Assembly: GCA_030456445.1 (NCBI GenBank)
Contig: JAKDNM010000009.1
Coordinates: 1-55,634 of the forward strand
Source: Hyphomicrobiales bacterium
Lineage (GTDB): Bacteria; Pseudomonadota; Alphaproteobacteria; Rhizobiales; Rhizobiaceae
Length of the DNA: 55,634 nucleotides
Direction of reading: 5' to 3'
Shown here: positions 35,013 to 43,369 of the stretch, in pieces
Numbering within the stretch: position 1 is the first letter of the stretch
Layout of the letters: every line of letters begins with the position of its first letter
Translations under genes and position numbers: made by a program
The notes under the pieces: generated by a model
Databases searched by the model: none
What the model saw: the letters and a program-made list of their open reading frames with translations, nothing else
Told to the model about the DNA's origin: nothing

Positions 35013-35261
35013 ATGACAAATCCATCTCTCGCGAAACAAGCTCAACTGCGTTCCGAGATCGCCTGTCCGCAATGCGGTCATTGCAAGACCGAGCGGATGC
35101 CGACCGATGCATGCCAATATTTCTATGAATGCGATGCATGCCATGTGCTTCTGCGCCCGCTGGCCGGCGACTGCTGCGTCTTCTGCAGCTACGGCTCGGT
35201 TCCGTGCCCGCCGGTTCAACGCGAAAGGGCCGGATTCGGCGATCGCTGCTACGGCCACTGA
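35013..35261 (+). CDS. Small cysteine-rich protein with GDCCVFCSYG motif
   Basis: 82 residues with eleven cysteines in recurring pairs: CPQCGHC, CDACH, GDCCVFCSYGSVPCPP. The family is usually annotated as hypothetical; I associate it with mercury- and other metal-resistance neighbourhoods. The pattern suggests a zinc-ribbon or a metal- or sulfur-binding protein of the cytoplasm; no signal peptide. It lies 136 bp after the FAD oxidoreductase on the same strand. The function is not known. Confidence 0.75.
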   Translation: MTNPSLAKQAQLRSEIACPQCGHCKTERMPTDACQYFYECDACHVLLRPLAGDCCVFCSYGSVPCPPVQRERAGFGDRCYGH

Positions 35262-35303
35262 ACGACCTCGCGTCGAACGATCAGGGTCGCGCGTCTGCTT
35301 CTC

Positions 35304-35999
35304 TCATTCGGCGCTGAACCAGATGTCGCCGTAAGAAGCCCGCGCATGGCCCTTGTAATCGTCGGCGTCGGTCATGATGGCAACGGCGTCGATCTCTGTG
35401 ATGTCTTCGTTGAACGCTTTCTTTAGATCCGCCCGCAGGTTCCGCTTGTGGCTAACCCACGAGCCAAGTCCCGGAGAACCGCTGTCGCTCGCGATCAGGA
35501 CAACTTGGGAGGTATAGGGGCTTGGCCATTCGGCGCCGAGCGGATGCTGGCTCGCCCAGACATAGTTGAGGGCAAGCGAGCTCGTTCCGAGAAGGCCCCG
35601 TTCGACCACGACATAGATGCGAGCCGGAAAATCGTCGCCTGATTTGACGCTCTCATCGATACCGGGAAAGACATTCTTCACCTTCCACGACCAGTTGAGA
35701 AATGGGGTTTTCGCCAGGTTTATCCTTATCTTCCGATAGCGGCCCGATGCGGCGCCATCGGCCGTGGCCGCCAGGGCGGTCGCACCCAGTTCCGGGTCCT
35801 TGACGAGACCGTAACGCGTCTCGCCCTTGAAGGAGCGGCCTTGCCAGCCGATCAGGGAGCCTTGGGAGAAGGCGCCGACGACGATGTCCCCTTTGGCTGG
35901 CTGTGCCCAGGCGGCGCTTCGCGCCAATGGAGTTGCCAGTATCGCACTTGTGATCACAATCCTCATGCCAAGGCGGCAAGTTCGCAACACACTCCACAT
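35304..35999 (-). CDS. DUF3047 domain protein, exported
   Basis: 231 residues. A signal peptide (about 1-32, ending AAWAQ) precedes a beta-rich DUF3047 domain with LNWSWKVKNVFPGIDESVKSGDDFPARIYVVVERG and the C-terminal ITEIDAVAIMTDADDYKG. The fold is probably carbohydrate-binding-like, but the role is unknown. It follows ccdA by 69 bp and may be the last gene of the bufferin operon or a separate unit. Confidence 0.82.
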   Translation of the reverse strand: MWSVLRTCRLGMRIVITSAILATPLARSAAWAQPAKGDIVVGAFSQGSLIGWQGRSFKGETRYGLVKDPELGATALAATADGAASGRYRKIRINLAKTPFLNWSWKVKNVFPGIDESVKSGDDFPARIYVVVERGLLGTSSLALNYVWASQHPLGAEWPSPYTSQVVLIASDSGSPGLGSWVSHKRNLRADLKKAFNEDITEIDAVAIMTDADDYKGHARASYGDIWFSAE

Positions 36000-36068
36000 T
36001 TTCCCGATTCCTCGTGGTTAATGACCGGCGTAAGGGCACGGCCTAGAGAGCTACGGCCTGTCTTGTAC

Positions 36069-36794
36069 TCAGAACCGCGTGGTCAGGTGGGTCAGCCACA
36101 TGGGAGAGGCATTGACCAGAAACGTCTCCAAGTTCTTGTCGATGCCGGTGAGGATCAGCAGGCCGATTGCGACGAGCAACACGCCCAGAACGGCCTTCCC
36201 GCCCTGCCCTGCCCGTTGCATCCGGTGTCGCCACCGTATCATCGTTTCGCGTGAGGCAAGCCCAAGGACGAGCAAGGGTAGTGCGGCGCCTATTCCGAAG
36301 ACGATCATCACGACGGCGACCTGGGCGAGATTCTTACCCTGCGCCGCCAGAACTGATGCCGCGCCAAGCGTGGGGCCGACGCACGGGCTCCACACCGCCC
36401 CGAGCAGCAGGCCGACGGCGAATTGCCCCTTCAGGCCGGTGGTCGTAAAGCCGCCGAAGGTGCGGTTAGCCCAGCCGCCGACAGGTCCGCCGGCGACGGC
36501 AAGTTGTGTCTGCAACCTGGGAACCAGCAACACCACGCCGATGGCCACCAGCAGCAGGGCGCCAACGGCGCGAAAGATGTCCGCATCCAGCCCGAGCGAG
36601 AATCCGACCGTCGCGACGAACAATCCGACAGCGACAAAGGAAAGGGCAAGACCGGCGGCCAGCGCCGCCGGCCCCTGTTTGTGTTCGGACACCGCCGCTC
36701 CCAGCACCAGCGGCAGGAGCGGCAGCACGCAGGGCGACAACGTCGAGAGAACGCCCGCGAGAAAAGCGAACAGGATGCTGCCGGTCGCCAGCAC
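36069..36794 (-). CDS. ccdA: CcdA-type membrane thiol reductant transporter
   Basis: 241 residues, six hydrophobic helices, with the two redox cysteines in STLSPCVLPLLP and WSPCVGPTLG. CcdA moves reducing equivalents from cytoplasmic thioredoxin to periplasmic partners. The thioredoxin gene lies 7 bp upstream, so the two are a pair. As an extension of the bufferin operon, it could keep bufferin cysteines or a copper-exposed thiol reduced; that is inference. Confidence 0.88.
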   Translation of the reverse strand: MLATGSILFAFLAGVLSTLSPCVLPLLPLVLGAAVSEHKQGPAALAAGLALSFVAVGLFVATVGFSLGLDADIFRAVGALLLVAIGVVLLVPRLQTQLAVAGGPVGGWANRTFGGFTTTGLKGQFAVGLLLGAVWSPCVGPTLGAASVLAAQGKNLAQVAVVMIVFGIGAALPLLVLGLASRETMIRWRHRMQRAGQGGKAVLGVLLVAIGLLILTGIDKNLETFLVNASPMWLTHLTTRF

Positions 36795-36801
36795 GATGAC
36801 G

Positions 36802-37188
36802 TCACTCCGTCATGGTGGACTGGACGAGGGTCGCTATCGAAGCCGGATCAGTGTCGCCGACCGACCGGGCCGTCTCGGTCTTGCCACGAAACGCAATCAG
36901 CGTGCTCTGGCTCTGCGCGCGGAACTGCCGCACGATGGGTTTCTGGCTATCGAAGTCGATCGAGAAAATGACGAGGTCCTTGTTGGACGGCTGTTCGGCG
37001 AGTTTGTCGATGATCGGCTTCTGCGCCTTGCAAGTCGGGCACCAGCTTGCCGATATGTCGACGAGAATGCGCGCATCGCGCTGCTGCGCCGCCGAGAAGG
37101 CGGCCTCGTCGAACGCCTTGCGTTCGGCCGCCGAAGCCGGCGCCGCGGCCGCGGCAAGGGCAAGGCAGAGAAAATGGCGTCTGTGCAT
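36802..37188 (-). CDS. Periplasmic thioredoxin-like protein
   Basis: 128 residues; signal peptide (RRHFLCLALAAAAAPASA) followed by a thioredoxin fold with active site SASWCPTCKAQKP and cis-Pro replaced by STLIAF in that loop. The absence of the usual cis-proline may alter substrate range. It is paired with ccdA downstream and follows nrsF by 62 bp. Confidence 0.85.
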   Translation of the reverse strand: MHRRHFLCLALAAAAAPASAAERKAFDEAAFSAAQQRDARILVDISASWCPTCKAQKPIIDKLAEQPSNKDLVIFSIDFDSQKPIVRQFRAQSQSTLIAFRGKTETARSVGDTDPASIATLVQSTMTE

Positions 37189-37250
37189 ATCGATCTCCCT
37201 TTGTGATTATGTGGCGGTCTGTACGGTGCCGTTCCAGAAATGCCTCGCCT

Positions 37251-37922
37251 TCACTCGGATGAGGCAGGCGAGCGCGGCGCCGCCCACCGGAACATCGCTC
37301 TCGAGAACGCGCCGCCCAGCGCCACGAACACGAACGCCGTTCCCAAATTCCACATCAGGATCATGACGGTCGCGTCGAGGACATGGAACACAGAGAGCGC
37401 GGTCGCCGTGATCGCCGCCACCGACAGGCTGCCCATGACCGTCACCGTCCTGGGGCGAAGCGGCGCGGCATGGCGTAGCATCATCAGCATGATCAGAGAC
37501 AAGGGCGCGCTGGTCAGCACCAGCGTCGCAAAGCAGCGTGCGGTCTCCCCCAAAGTGATCCCGTCGGGGCCGATGCTGATCCATTGCGACAGGCACTGGT
37601 AGCCCGTGTTCGACAACCAGACGGTCAGCGCGGGCAGGGGAAGAAGCAGCCAGCGTCGCGAACGGTCGGGCAGGCTGACGAAGAAGGCAGCGATTGCCGC
37701 AAGAACCCCGGTGACTAGCACCGCTACCAACCCGGTCGCAAACACGGGATCGCCCATACGCTGCGCGAGATCGGGGCGAAATCCCTGCGCGATGGCGAGC
37801 AACGTCAGAATGGTTGCGGCGAGCAGTATCCAGCATCCAGCGCGCACCAGCGGCGGCCGCAGGCGGCGCACGGGAGTAAGGTCCCTCGCCAGGGAGGCAA
37901 TGAGGTCAGGCGTCTCGATCAC
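37251..37922 (-). CDS. nrsF: NrsF-type anti-sigma factor (DUF1109)
   Basis: 223 residues, six membrane helices. The N-terminal cytoplasmic segment LIASLARDLTPVRRLRPP is the family sigma-binding start. NrsF/OsrA-type DUF1109 proteins hold SigF-like ECF factors at the membrane and release them on metal or oxidant stress. ATG overlaps the sigF stop by 4 bp. Cysteines in LSNTGYQCLSQW and GETARCF may sense the metal, as proposed for Caulobacter. Confidence 0.87.
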   Translation of the reverse strand: MIETPDLIASLARDLTPVRRLRPPLVRAGCWILLAATILTLLAIAQGFRPDLAQRMGDPVFATGLVAVLVTGVLAAIAAFFVSLPDRSRRWLLLPLPALTVWLSNTGYQCLSQWISIGPDGITLGETARCFATLVLTSAPLSLIMLMMLRHAAPLRPRTVTVMGSLSVAAITATALSVFHVLDATVMILMWNLGTAFVFVALGGAFSRAMFRWAAPRSPASSE

Positions 37923-38563
37923 GTGTCTTTCCCGTCTGTGAGCATGGCGCGCAGGCTTTTCAAGGCGCGGTGCGTCGCCACCTTGAGTGAAACGATCGAC
38001 ATCCCGCTCGCCTTCGCCGCTTCCTTCAATGACATTTCCTTCAGCTTGAGCAGCGAGATCGCCTGCCTTTGCCTCGGCGGCAGTCTGTCTATAGCCGCTA
38101 CCAGCCGCGTTCGATCCGGTTCTTCTTCAAGATTCGTCCCGGACCCGGCAAAGGTTTCGTGTTCGGCGGTCAGCGGGGTCTCGCGCTCCCTCCTGCGCCC
38201 GCGGCGGCGCAGGCGATCGATCAGGCGGCGACTGGCGACCGCGACCAGCCAGGGCCCGAACGGCCGTGCGGGATCGTAGGTGTGCCGGATGGCGTGCACG
38301 GTGAGAAAAATGTCCTGCACGGCGTCCTCGACATCCTGCGGATCGTGATACCAGCGCAGCGCCAGAGAGCGCAGATAAGGCGTCGTCTCATGGAGAAGCC
38401 GCAGATAGGCGGCGGAATCACCGTCCTGTGCGTGCGCCATGAGAATCGCCCAATCGACATCACGGCTCCTGAACGCATTGCCATGCGGGTTGCCGGCCTC
38501 GGACGGTGTGCTACCGGTCACGAGCTTCAGATGCGAAGGGTGTTCATGCGGCGACCGTGCCAT
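37919..38563 (-). CDS. sigF: ECF sigma factor, SigF type
   Basis: 214 residues from ATG 38563; the frame is open to 38803 but the extra part overlaps doxX. Region 2 contains WYHDPQDVEDAVQDIFLTVH and region 4 contains LPPRQRQAISLLKLKEMSLKEAAKASGMS. It is the ECF group that is paired with NrsF. The expected promoter GTAACC-N16-CGAA is found upstream of bufA, so the operon is autoregulated by this factor. Confidence 0.87.
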   Translation of the reverse strand: MARSPHEHPSHLKLVTGSTPSEAGNPHGNAFRSRDVDWAILMAHAQDGDSAAYLRLLHETTPYLRSLALRWYHDPQDVEDAVQDIFLTVHAIRHTYDPARPFGPWLVAVASRRLIDRLRRRGRRRERETPLTAEHETFAGSGTNLEEEPDRTRLVAAIDRLPPRQRQAISLLKLKEMSLKEAAKASGMSIVSLKVATHRALKSLRAMLTDGKDT

Positions 38564-38645
38564 CAGCTTCAGCCTTCGGGTCTTCCCAGGCCGATGGGGG
38601 ACGGCGCAAACGGAATGGAGTGCAGCGTCGCCGCCGCCCTGGATA

Positions 38646-39170
38646 TCATGCGCCGACCCTCGTATTCCGAATCCGGCAGGCCTTATCGACCGCATGGTCA
38701 AGCGAGAGGCGGCCCGGGCCAAGCGCGATGAGGGCGACCGCCATGGCTGCCCATGGGAGATGGAAGTTTGCCCAGCCGTCCGGAACCACAAGCTGTATGA
38801 CACCTGTCATGACGAGCAGGCCGAGCGCGCTGAAACGTGTCGCGAGGCCGACCACGAGCAGGACCGGCAGAATGATCTCGGCGATGGCGTCGAACAATGC
38901 CAACGTGTCGGGCATGGGAAGATTGTAGACACCGCCGAAAATGTGCAGCTTGAATTGTTCCTCGAACAGGAAGGCCGCTGCGGGTGACAGCTCCAGGAAG
39001 CCATCCCATTTGGTCAGGCCCGAGCGAAAGAACGGGACCGCCAGGGCGATGCGAAGCGCAAGCGGCGCCACGGCATAAGCAATCCACGCCAGCCATTCGA
39101 GGGTAAGGCGAACACCTTGTTCCACACGCGCCCTGCCGATGAGGTTCGTCCCGGTCCTGGTCTGTGTCAT
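38646..39170 (-). CDS. DoxX family membrane protein (BufD-like)
   Basis: 174 residues, four membrane helices, with the DoxX pattern RIALAVPFFRSGLTKWDGF and ALFDAIAEIILPVLLVVGLATRF. In bufferin operons a DoxX protein follows bufC; its role is unknown but may be quinone-linked. It overlaps the bufC stop by 4 bp. Confidence 0.85.
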   Translation of the reverse strand: MTQTRTGTNLIGRARVEQGVRLTLEWLAWIAYAVAPLALRIALAVPFFRSGLTKWDGFLELSPAAAFLFEEQFKLHIFGGVYNLPMPDTLALFDAIAEIILPVLLVVGLATRFSALGLLVMTGVIQLVVPDGWANFHLPWAAMAVALIALGPGRLSLDHAVDKACRIRNTRVGA

Positions 39171-39973
39171 GCCCCCACACCTCGCGTCAGCAGCCCCGGT
39201 TCGTTCGCTGGATGACAGTTGATGACTGCGCCAGCGGCGATCAGTTCGCGGAGGTTTCCGGAAAGATCGAAACGCGGATCCGCGCCGAGCGCTGTCCTCA
39301 TGGCTCCAGTCAGCGACTGGCGCTGTTTAAGGGCTTCCACGAATTCGTAGCCTCCGGGCGGCATCGCACGGATTTCAACATCGGCGGCCGGTCGTATCAG
39401 GAGCGCATCCTCGCCGCCGGCCGTCAAGTCCACGGGAGCCGGTATGCCATCACCGATGTTCATTCGCCAGATCGTGAGGGCGGGAAAGCGCGACCAGACC
39501 ATGCGCAGCGAAGGGTGGAGGCTAAATGTGAGGCCGGCTATCTGGTCTTCGGGGATGGCGGCCAGGGCCTCGGGCGTCATCGCGATTGCTTCAGGAGCAT
39601 GGTAGGCTTCGGTCCACGCGCGTTCGATCCGCGCGACGTCGGCCAGGTAGGGAACGTCCGCGACCGGCTGGAATTCGGCGATGAAATCGGCAAACCCGGC
39701 GCCGTAGTCGAGCAGGATCGGTGAGGCCGATGGCCCGGAAACCACGAAGGCGCGCGCCATGGCGTCGAAGAATTCCTCGCCTACGATGCGGCAGACCGCC
39801 GGATGATTTGCCTTCAGGGCTTCGACGAGGCCGACCACCACATTGTTGCGATAGACGGCAAACCGCCTTGGGCTCGGCTCGCCGTCGGGACCGACAAGCC
39901 CCGGCGGCACAGCGAGCGTCGGGTCGAACAGGGCATCGGCAAAGCCGCTAAGCCGATCAGCCAGCGAGGGCAT
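39167..39973 (-). CDS. bufC: BufC-type maturation partner (HvfC/DUF2063)
   Basis: 268 residues from ATG 39973 (upstream frame to 40000). N-terminal DUF2063 part ([50 protein letters not shown]), C-terminal winged-helix-like part. DUF2063 proteins are partners that present the peptide substrate to DUF692 enzymes. It overlaps bufB by 17 bp. Confidence 0.87.
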   Translation of the reverse strand: MPSLADRLSGFADALFDPTLAVPPGLVGPDGEPSPRRFAVYRNNVVVGLVEALKANHPAVCRIVGEEFFDAMARAFVVSGPSASPILLDYGAGFADFIAEFQPVADVPYLADVARIERAWTEAYHAPEAIAMTPEALAAIPEDQIAGLTFSLHPSLRMVWSRFPALTIWRMNIGDGIPAPVDLTAGGEDALLIRPAADVEIRAMPPGGYEFVEALKQRQSLTGAMRTALGADPRFDLSGNLRELIAAGAVINCHPANEPGLLTRGVGA

Positions 39974-40853
39974 GCGCCTGCTCCTTGCATCCGATCGCAA
40001 ACATGATCGCTTCCGCCCGCTCGGCTTCGGCCCTGAGTTCCGGCCATGCCGGTACGGCGGCGTCCCACTCGATCAGGGTCGGCACCGGCCCCAGGTGGCC
40101 GATCGTATATTCGTAAAGGTCCCAGACCATGACATCGACCGGACGGTCATGCGTATCGATGAGGAGCGGCCGGCCCTTTTCGTCGGTCTCCGGCGTATGG
40201 CCGCCAAGATGGATCTCCTGAACCTTCTCGAGCGGATAATCGTCGATGTAGCGAACCGGGTCCCATTGCTGGTTGGTCGAGGCGACATGGACGTTGTTGA
40301 CGTCGAGCAGTAGCCCGCAGCCGCTTCGTCGCGCAATCTCGGCGATGAAATCCGTCTCCGACCAAGTGCTTTCGGCAAAGGCCAGATAAGTAGAGGGGTT
40401 CTCAAGAAGCATCTGTCGTCCGAGCGTTTCCTGCACCTGGTCGATATGGGAAACGACACGGGCCAGTGATTCCTCGGTATAGGGCACCGGCAGCAGGTCG
40501 TCGAAATAGGCGCTATCGTGCGTCGACCATGCCAGGTGCTCGGAAAACAGGCCGGGCTGGTAACGTTCGATGAGCCCCTTCAGCCGCCGGAGATGATCGC
40601 GGTCGAGCGGCCGGTCGGCGCCGATGGAGAGCCCCACGCCATGCAGCGACAACGGGTAGCGCTCGCGGATCTCGGTGAGATAACGATGCGGCGGGCCACC
40701 CGCGCCCATGTAATTCTCCGCGTGAACCTCGAAGAAGCCCATGTCTGGCGCCGTTTCCAGAATGGTGCGGTAGTGTTCCGGCTTAAGGCCGACGCCGGCG
40801 CGTTGGGGAATGCGGCCGTCGCCGCTTCTGCGGACATCGTCGTTTCGGTTCAT
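39957..40853 (-). CDS. bufB: BufB-type DUF692 multinuclear iron oxidase (MNIO)
   Basis: 298 residues, TIM-barrel DUF692 with the family segments [61 protein letters not shown] and HLGGHTPE, which hold the His/Asp/Glu ligands of the iron cluster. These enzymes modify cysteine residues of small peptides with oxygen; in bufferin systems they build thiooxazole-type rings on BufA. It follows bufA by 72 bp. Confidence 0.9.
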   Translation of the reverse strand: MNRNDDVRRSGDGRIPQRAGVGLKPEHYRTILETAPDMGFFEVHAENYMGAGGPPHRYLTEIRERYPLSLHGVGLSIGADRPLDRDHLRRLKGLIERYQPGLFSEHLAWSTHDSAYFDDLLPVPYTEESLARVVSHIDQVQETLGRQMLLENPSTYLAFAESTWSETDFIAEIARRSGCGLLLDVNNVHVASTNQQWDPVRYIDDYPLEKVQEIHLGGHTPETDEKGRPLLIDTHDRPVDVMVWDLYEYTIGHLGPVPTLIEWDAAVPAWPELRAEAERAEAIMFAIGCKEQAHALAG

Positions 40854-40925
40854 TCGAGCCTCCTCCTGGTGGGTTGAACTGGCTCCGGGACGGAGAAAGC
40901 CCTCCGCCCCGGTTCGGTATTCGGT

Positions 40926-41270
40926 TCAGGAACTGATAGGCTTCAGGCTGCCATGGCCGTTGGGCGTGCTGATTGTCGTGCAAGTGCCCTTTTTCACGAG
41001 CTTCCAGGCATTGCCCTGATAGTTGACCGTGCTGGTTCCGGCGCAGGTCGTGCCGGCGCCGGCGAAGCAGTCGTTCTGGCCCTTGAGCGCCACGCCGTAG
41101 CACTGCTCGAACTTGCCGGTCTTCATCGCCGCCATGGACTTGGCCTGGTTCTCCTTCATCATTTTTTCCATCTCCGCCTGGCTGGCAGCGCCTGCGGGAA
41201 CGGCCGCGAGGGAGCCGACGGCCGCGGCAAAGGCGGTGGCGACGATGACGGATAGGGTGCGGTTGGACAT
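40926..41270 (-). CDS. bufA: Bufferin precursor (BufA1-type DUF2282 protein)
   Basis: 114 residues with a signal peptide (about 1-28, ending AGAAS) and four cysteines: C57 ([10 protein letters not shown]), C68 (QNDC), C76 (AGAGTTC) and C97 (KKGTC). The spacing and the [10 protein letters not shown] and [10 protein letters not shown] words are those of DUF2282 bufferins, periplasmic modified peptides that bind copper. A GGAGG ribosome site precedes ATG 41270. Modification of the two central cysteines would be done by BufB/BufC before export; this is by family knowledge. Confidence 0.88.
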   Translation of the reverse strand: MSNRTLSVIVATAFAAAVGSLAAVPAGAASQAEMEKMMKENQAKSMAAMKTGKFEQCYGVALKGQNDCFAGAGTTCAGTSTVNYQGNAWKLVKKGTCTTISTPNGHGSLKPISS

Positions 41271-41344
41271 GGTTTTCCTCCGATCGGTTGGGTAGGCGCG
41301 GCCTGATGGCCGAGTGCATCCCGCTGTGGGCCTGCTTTCTGTTA

Positions 41345-41370
41345 TTCGCCGGAGTTGGGCGAAAGGTTAC
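41345..41370 (-). promoter_or_regulatory. SigF-type ECF promoter of the bufferin operon
   Basis: On the minus strand GTAACC (41370-41365), exactly 16 bp, then CGAA (41348-41345). This equals the SigF consensus described for Caulobacter (GTAACC-N16-CGAA). It lies 75 bp before the bufA start. No second copy with correct spacing was found in the window. Confidence 0.75.
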
Positions 41371-41592
41371 GGTGGCTATCCGGCCGCCACCACCGCACGG
41401 CCGCATGCTCCGACCAAGGTGGGGACGAAGTCGCTCACCTATGACGCTAACGGCGCCCGACTCGGAAAGCCAGGATGACGGGTTGGATGATGCCGGAGCC
41501 CCGAGAACGGCAGCGAATGAGTGCAAGTGCCGTCCGACTTTGCAATTTCCAGCCTCTCCCACCATCGCAGGGGAGGCATTTCCGGTTGGCGC
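41371..41592. other. Intergenic region upstream of the bufferin promoter
   Basis: Only short open frames without recognisable family features are seen. It separates the bufferin operon from the decayed two-component locus. Confidence 0.4.
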
Positions 41593-41763
41593 TCAGGCCG
41601 GCCGTACCGGAAAGACGATGTTGATCCTGAGGCCTGAGTCGGCATTTTCTGTGCAAATTGATGCCTCGTGGAGGTCGGCGATGCCTTTGACGAGGCTGAG
41701 TCCGAGACCCGTTCCAGGCGAAGTGCGGCTTTTCTCTAGCCGATAGAGACGACGGAAAACACG
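41593..41763 (-). pseudogene. Histidine kinase C-terminal scrap
   Basis: On the minus strand a frame ending at TGA 41595-41593 reads FRRLYRLEKSRTSPGTGLGLSLVKGI then ADLHEAS and a VFPVRPA end. This is the G2 box and last strands of a histidine kinase ATPase domain. No other part of the kinase lies upstream; an IS-like fragment begins at about 41776. Its orientation is opposite to the kinase N-terminal scrap at 42554, so they are unlikely to be halves of one gene unless there was an inversion. Confidence 0.7.
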
Positions 41764-41775
41764 CTCCTTCTGGCG

Positions 41776-41868
41776 GCGTCAACACCGATGGCTGGCGCGA
41801 GGTCTTGGGCGTGGAGATCGACACGCCGGAGCCTGAGCTGAACTGGACGGGGTTTCTATGCAAGCCTT
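41776..41868 (+). mobile_element. IS256-family transposase remnant
   Basis: The frame GVNTDGWREVLGVEI then ELNWTGFL matches the catalytic-core segment of IS256/Mutator transposases (usually GVNxDGxREVLGxxxG..EdxxFWxxFLR). About 30 codons survive, placed exactly between the kinase scrap and the response regulator remnant, so it marks an old insertion. Confidence 0.55.
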
Positions 41869-41915
41869 CAGATTGGCGTCATGTTATGCCGGTATCGGAG
41901 AATGATGGAGGCGGC

Positions 41916-42557
41916 ATGCGCGTTCTCTTGGTCGAGGACGACAAAGCGCTGGGGAGGCCTCTGCGCGAGCACATCGCCTCGCTTGGATACGGCACCGACT
42001 GGATGCGGACCTGCCGGCAGGCGTCGGACGCGGTCGCCACCGTTTCATACGAACTCGTCGTGCTCGATCTCGTCCTTCCGGACGGGTAGGGTCTCGATTT
42101 CCTGAAAGGCCTGCGCCGCCAAGGTTCGAAAGTTCCCGTCATCATCGTCACGGCCATGGACCAGATCGCGTGGCGGATAGAGGGTCTCAACTACATCGTC
42201 AAGCCATTCGACCTCGATGAACTGACCGCACGCATGGCCTCCGTCCTGCGCCGCTACGGCGGCAATCCGAACCCCCTGCTCCGCTTCGGCGAATTCGAAG
42301 TGGACATCGCCTGCAGGATCGCCCGTGTCGGCGGACAGAGCGCCGAGCTGACCGGCCGGGAATGGGCCGTCCTCGAACGGCTCCTGCAGCATCCGAATGC
42401 GATCGTCGCGAAGACGGAGATCGAGGATTCGCTTTACGAATTCGGCGCCGAAATCGAAAGCAACGCCGTAGAAGTCTATGTCAGTCGTCTGAGGAAGAAG
42501 CTCGGCCGCGAGGCCATCAGAACCGTGCGTGGCGCCGGCTATCGGATCGGAACATGA
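41916..42557 (+). pseudogene. OmpR-family response regulator with stop codon and deletion
   Basis: From ATG 41916: MRVLLVEDDKALGRPLREHIASLG, phospho-acceptor VVLDLVLPDG, then TAG at 42087-42089 in place of a sense codon, then GLDFLKGLRRQGSKVPVIIVTA in the same frame. Later RIEGLNYIVKPFDLDEL lacks about five residues (normally GLxAGADDYIVKPFD). The winged helix to TVRGAGYRIGT is intact. The stop and deletion show a dead gene. It overlaps the kinase scrap downstream as a normal regulator-kinase pair would. Confidence 0.8.
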
Positions 42558-42946
42558 AAACGGCTCTTGACTGGCGCTTTCTTAAACGGAACCGGGGGTC
42601 GATCACCACCCGCCTCATCGTCAGCCTCACCGTCACAACGACGCTGCTTTGGTGCGGAGGCGCTGCTTATGCTACTTACGCTTCCTATCGGGAATTAAAC
42701 GAGACGTTCGACGCGGCGCTGCGCGAGGTCGCGTTGCGGCTGCTACCGCTCGCGCAAGATGATCTCCTCAAGACGGACGGAGACGATTCCCGCGCCATCT
42801 CACGTCTCATGGGCAACAACGAAACGCATCTCAGCTATCAACTGCGTGGCCGGTCCGGAAAAGTCCTACTTCGTGCGCAGGTGATGGCATGGACGCCCCC
42901 TTCCGCTTCCACCCTTTGGCGAGGAATATCGGGCGTGGTCAAACGG
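42554..42946 (+). pseudogene. Sensor histidine kinase N-terminal fragment
   Basis: Starts by ATGA overlap with the regulator remnant. It has one transmembrane helix (RLIVSLTVTTTLLWCGGAAYATYA) and the first part of a periplasmic sensor (FDAALREVALRLLPLAQDDLL). After about residue 110 the sequence changes character and runs into an IS110 transposase start at 42959, so the kinase core has been lost. Confidence 0.7.
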
Positions 42947-42958
42947 AAGGATATTGCC

Positions 42959-43158
42959 ATGCCAAATGAAGTTCACGTGGTCGGTCTCGACATCGCCAAA
43001 TCAGTCTTTCAGGTTCACGGGGCTGACCAGCATGGGAGCGCGATTGTCCGACGGAAGCTCAGACGCGATGACGTGGAACAGTTCTTTCGCGTCCTTTCGA
43101 GCTGCTTGGTTGGGCTGGAAGCTTGCCCGGGTGCACATTTCTGGGGTCGGCTGCTGCG
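42959..43158 (+). mobile_element. IS110 family transposase N-terminal fragment
   Basis: From ATG 42959: NEVHVVGLDIAKSVFQVHGAD, then LVGLEACPGAHFWGR. These are the first acidic (DEDD) motifs of IS110/IS1111-type transposases. The frame passes directly into a HAD-phosphatase sequence near 43160, so the rest of the transposase is deleted. It is not the missing half of the fragment at 24704: their subgroup words differ. Confidence 0.75.
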
Positions 43159-43369
43159 CAGTATAGGCACGACAACGAGTAGGCCGAACGTCACGTCGCT
43201 TCTCGAGGCAACGTTCGGCCTAGGAGCGGAGAAGCTCTTCGCCAGCATTAGGACCGGGGAAGACGTCAACACGAAGAAGCCTGATCCCGAGGTTTATCGG
43301 CGGGTCCTCTCAGACCTCCAACTGGCGCCTGAGGCCTGCCTGTGTTTCGAGGATTCGCGCAACGGCCTT

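Noticed and set aside
40783..40790. Single CTTAAG within bufB
   Set aside because: Only one half-site, inside a coding region, without the 11-bp repeat.
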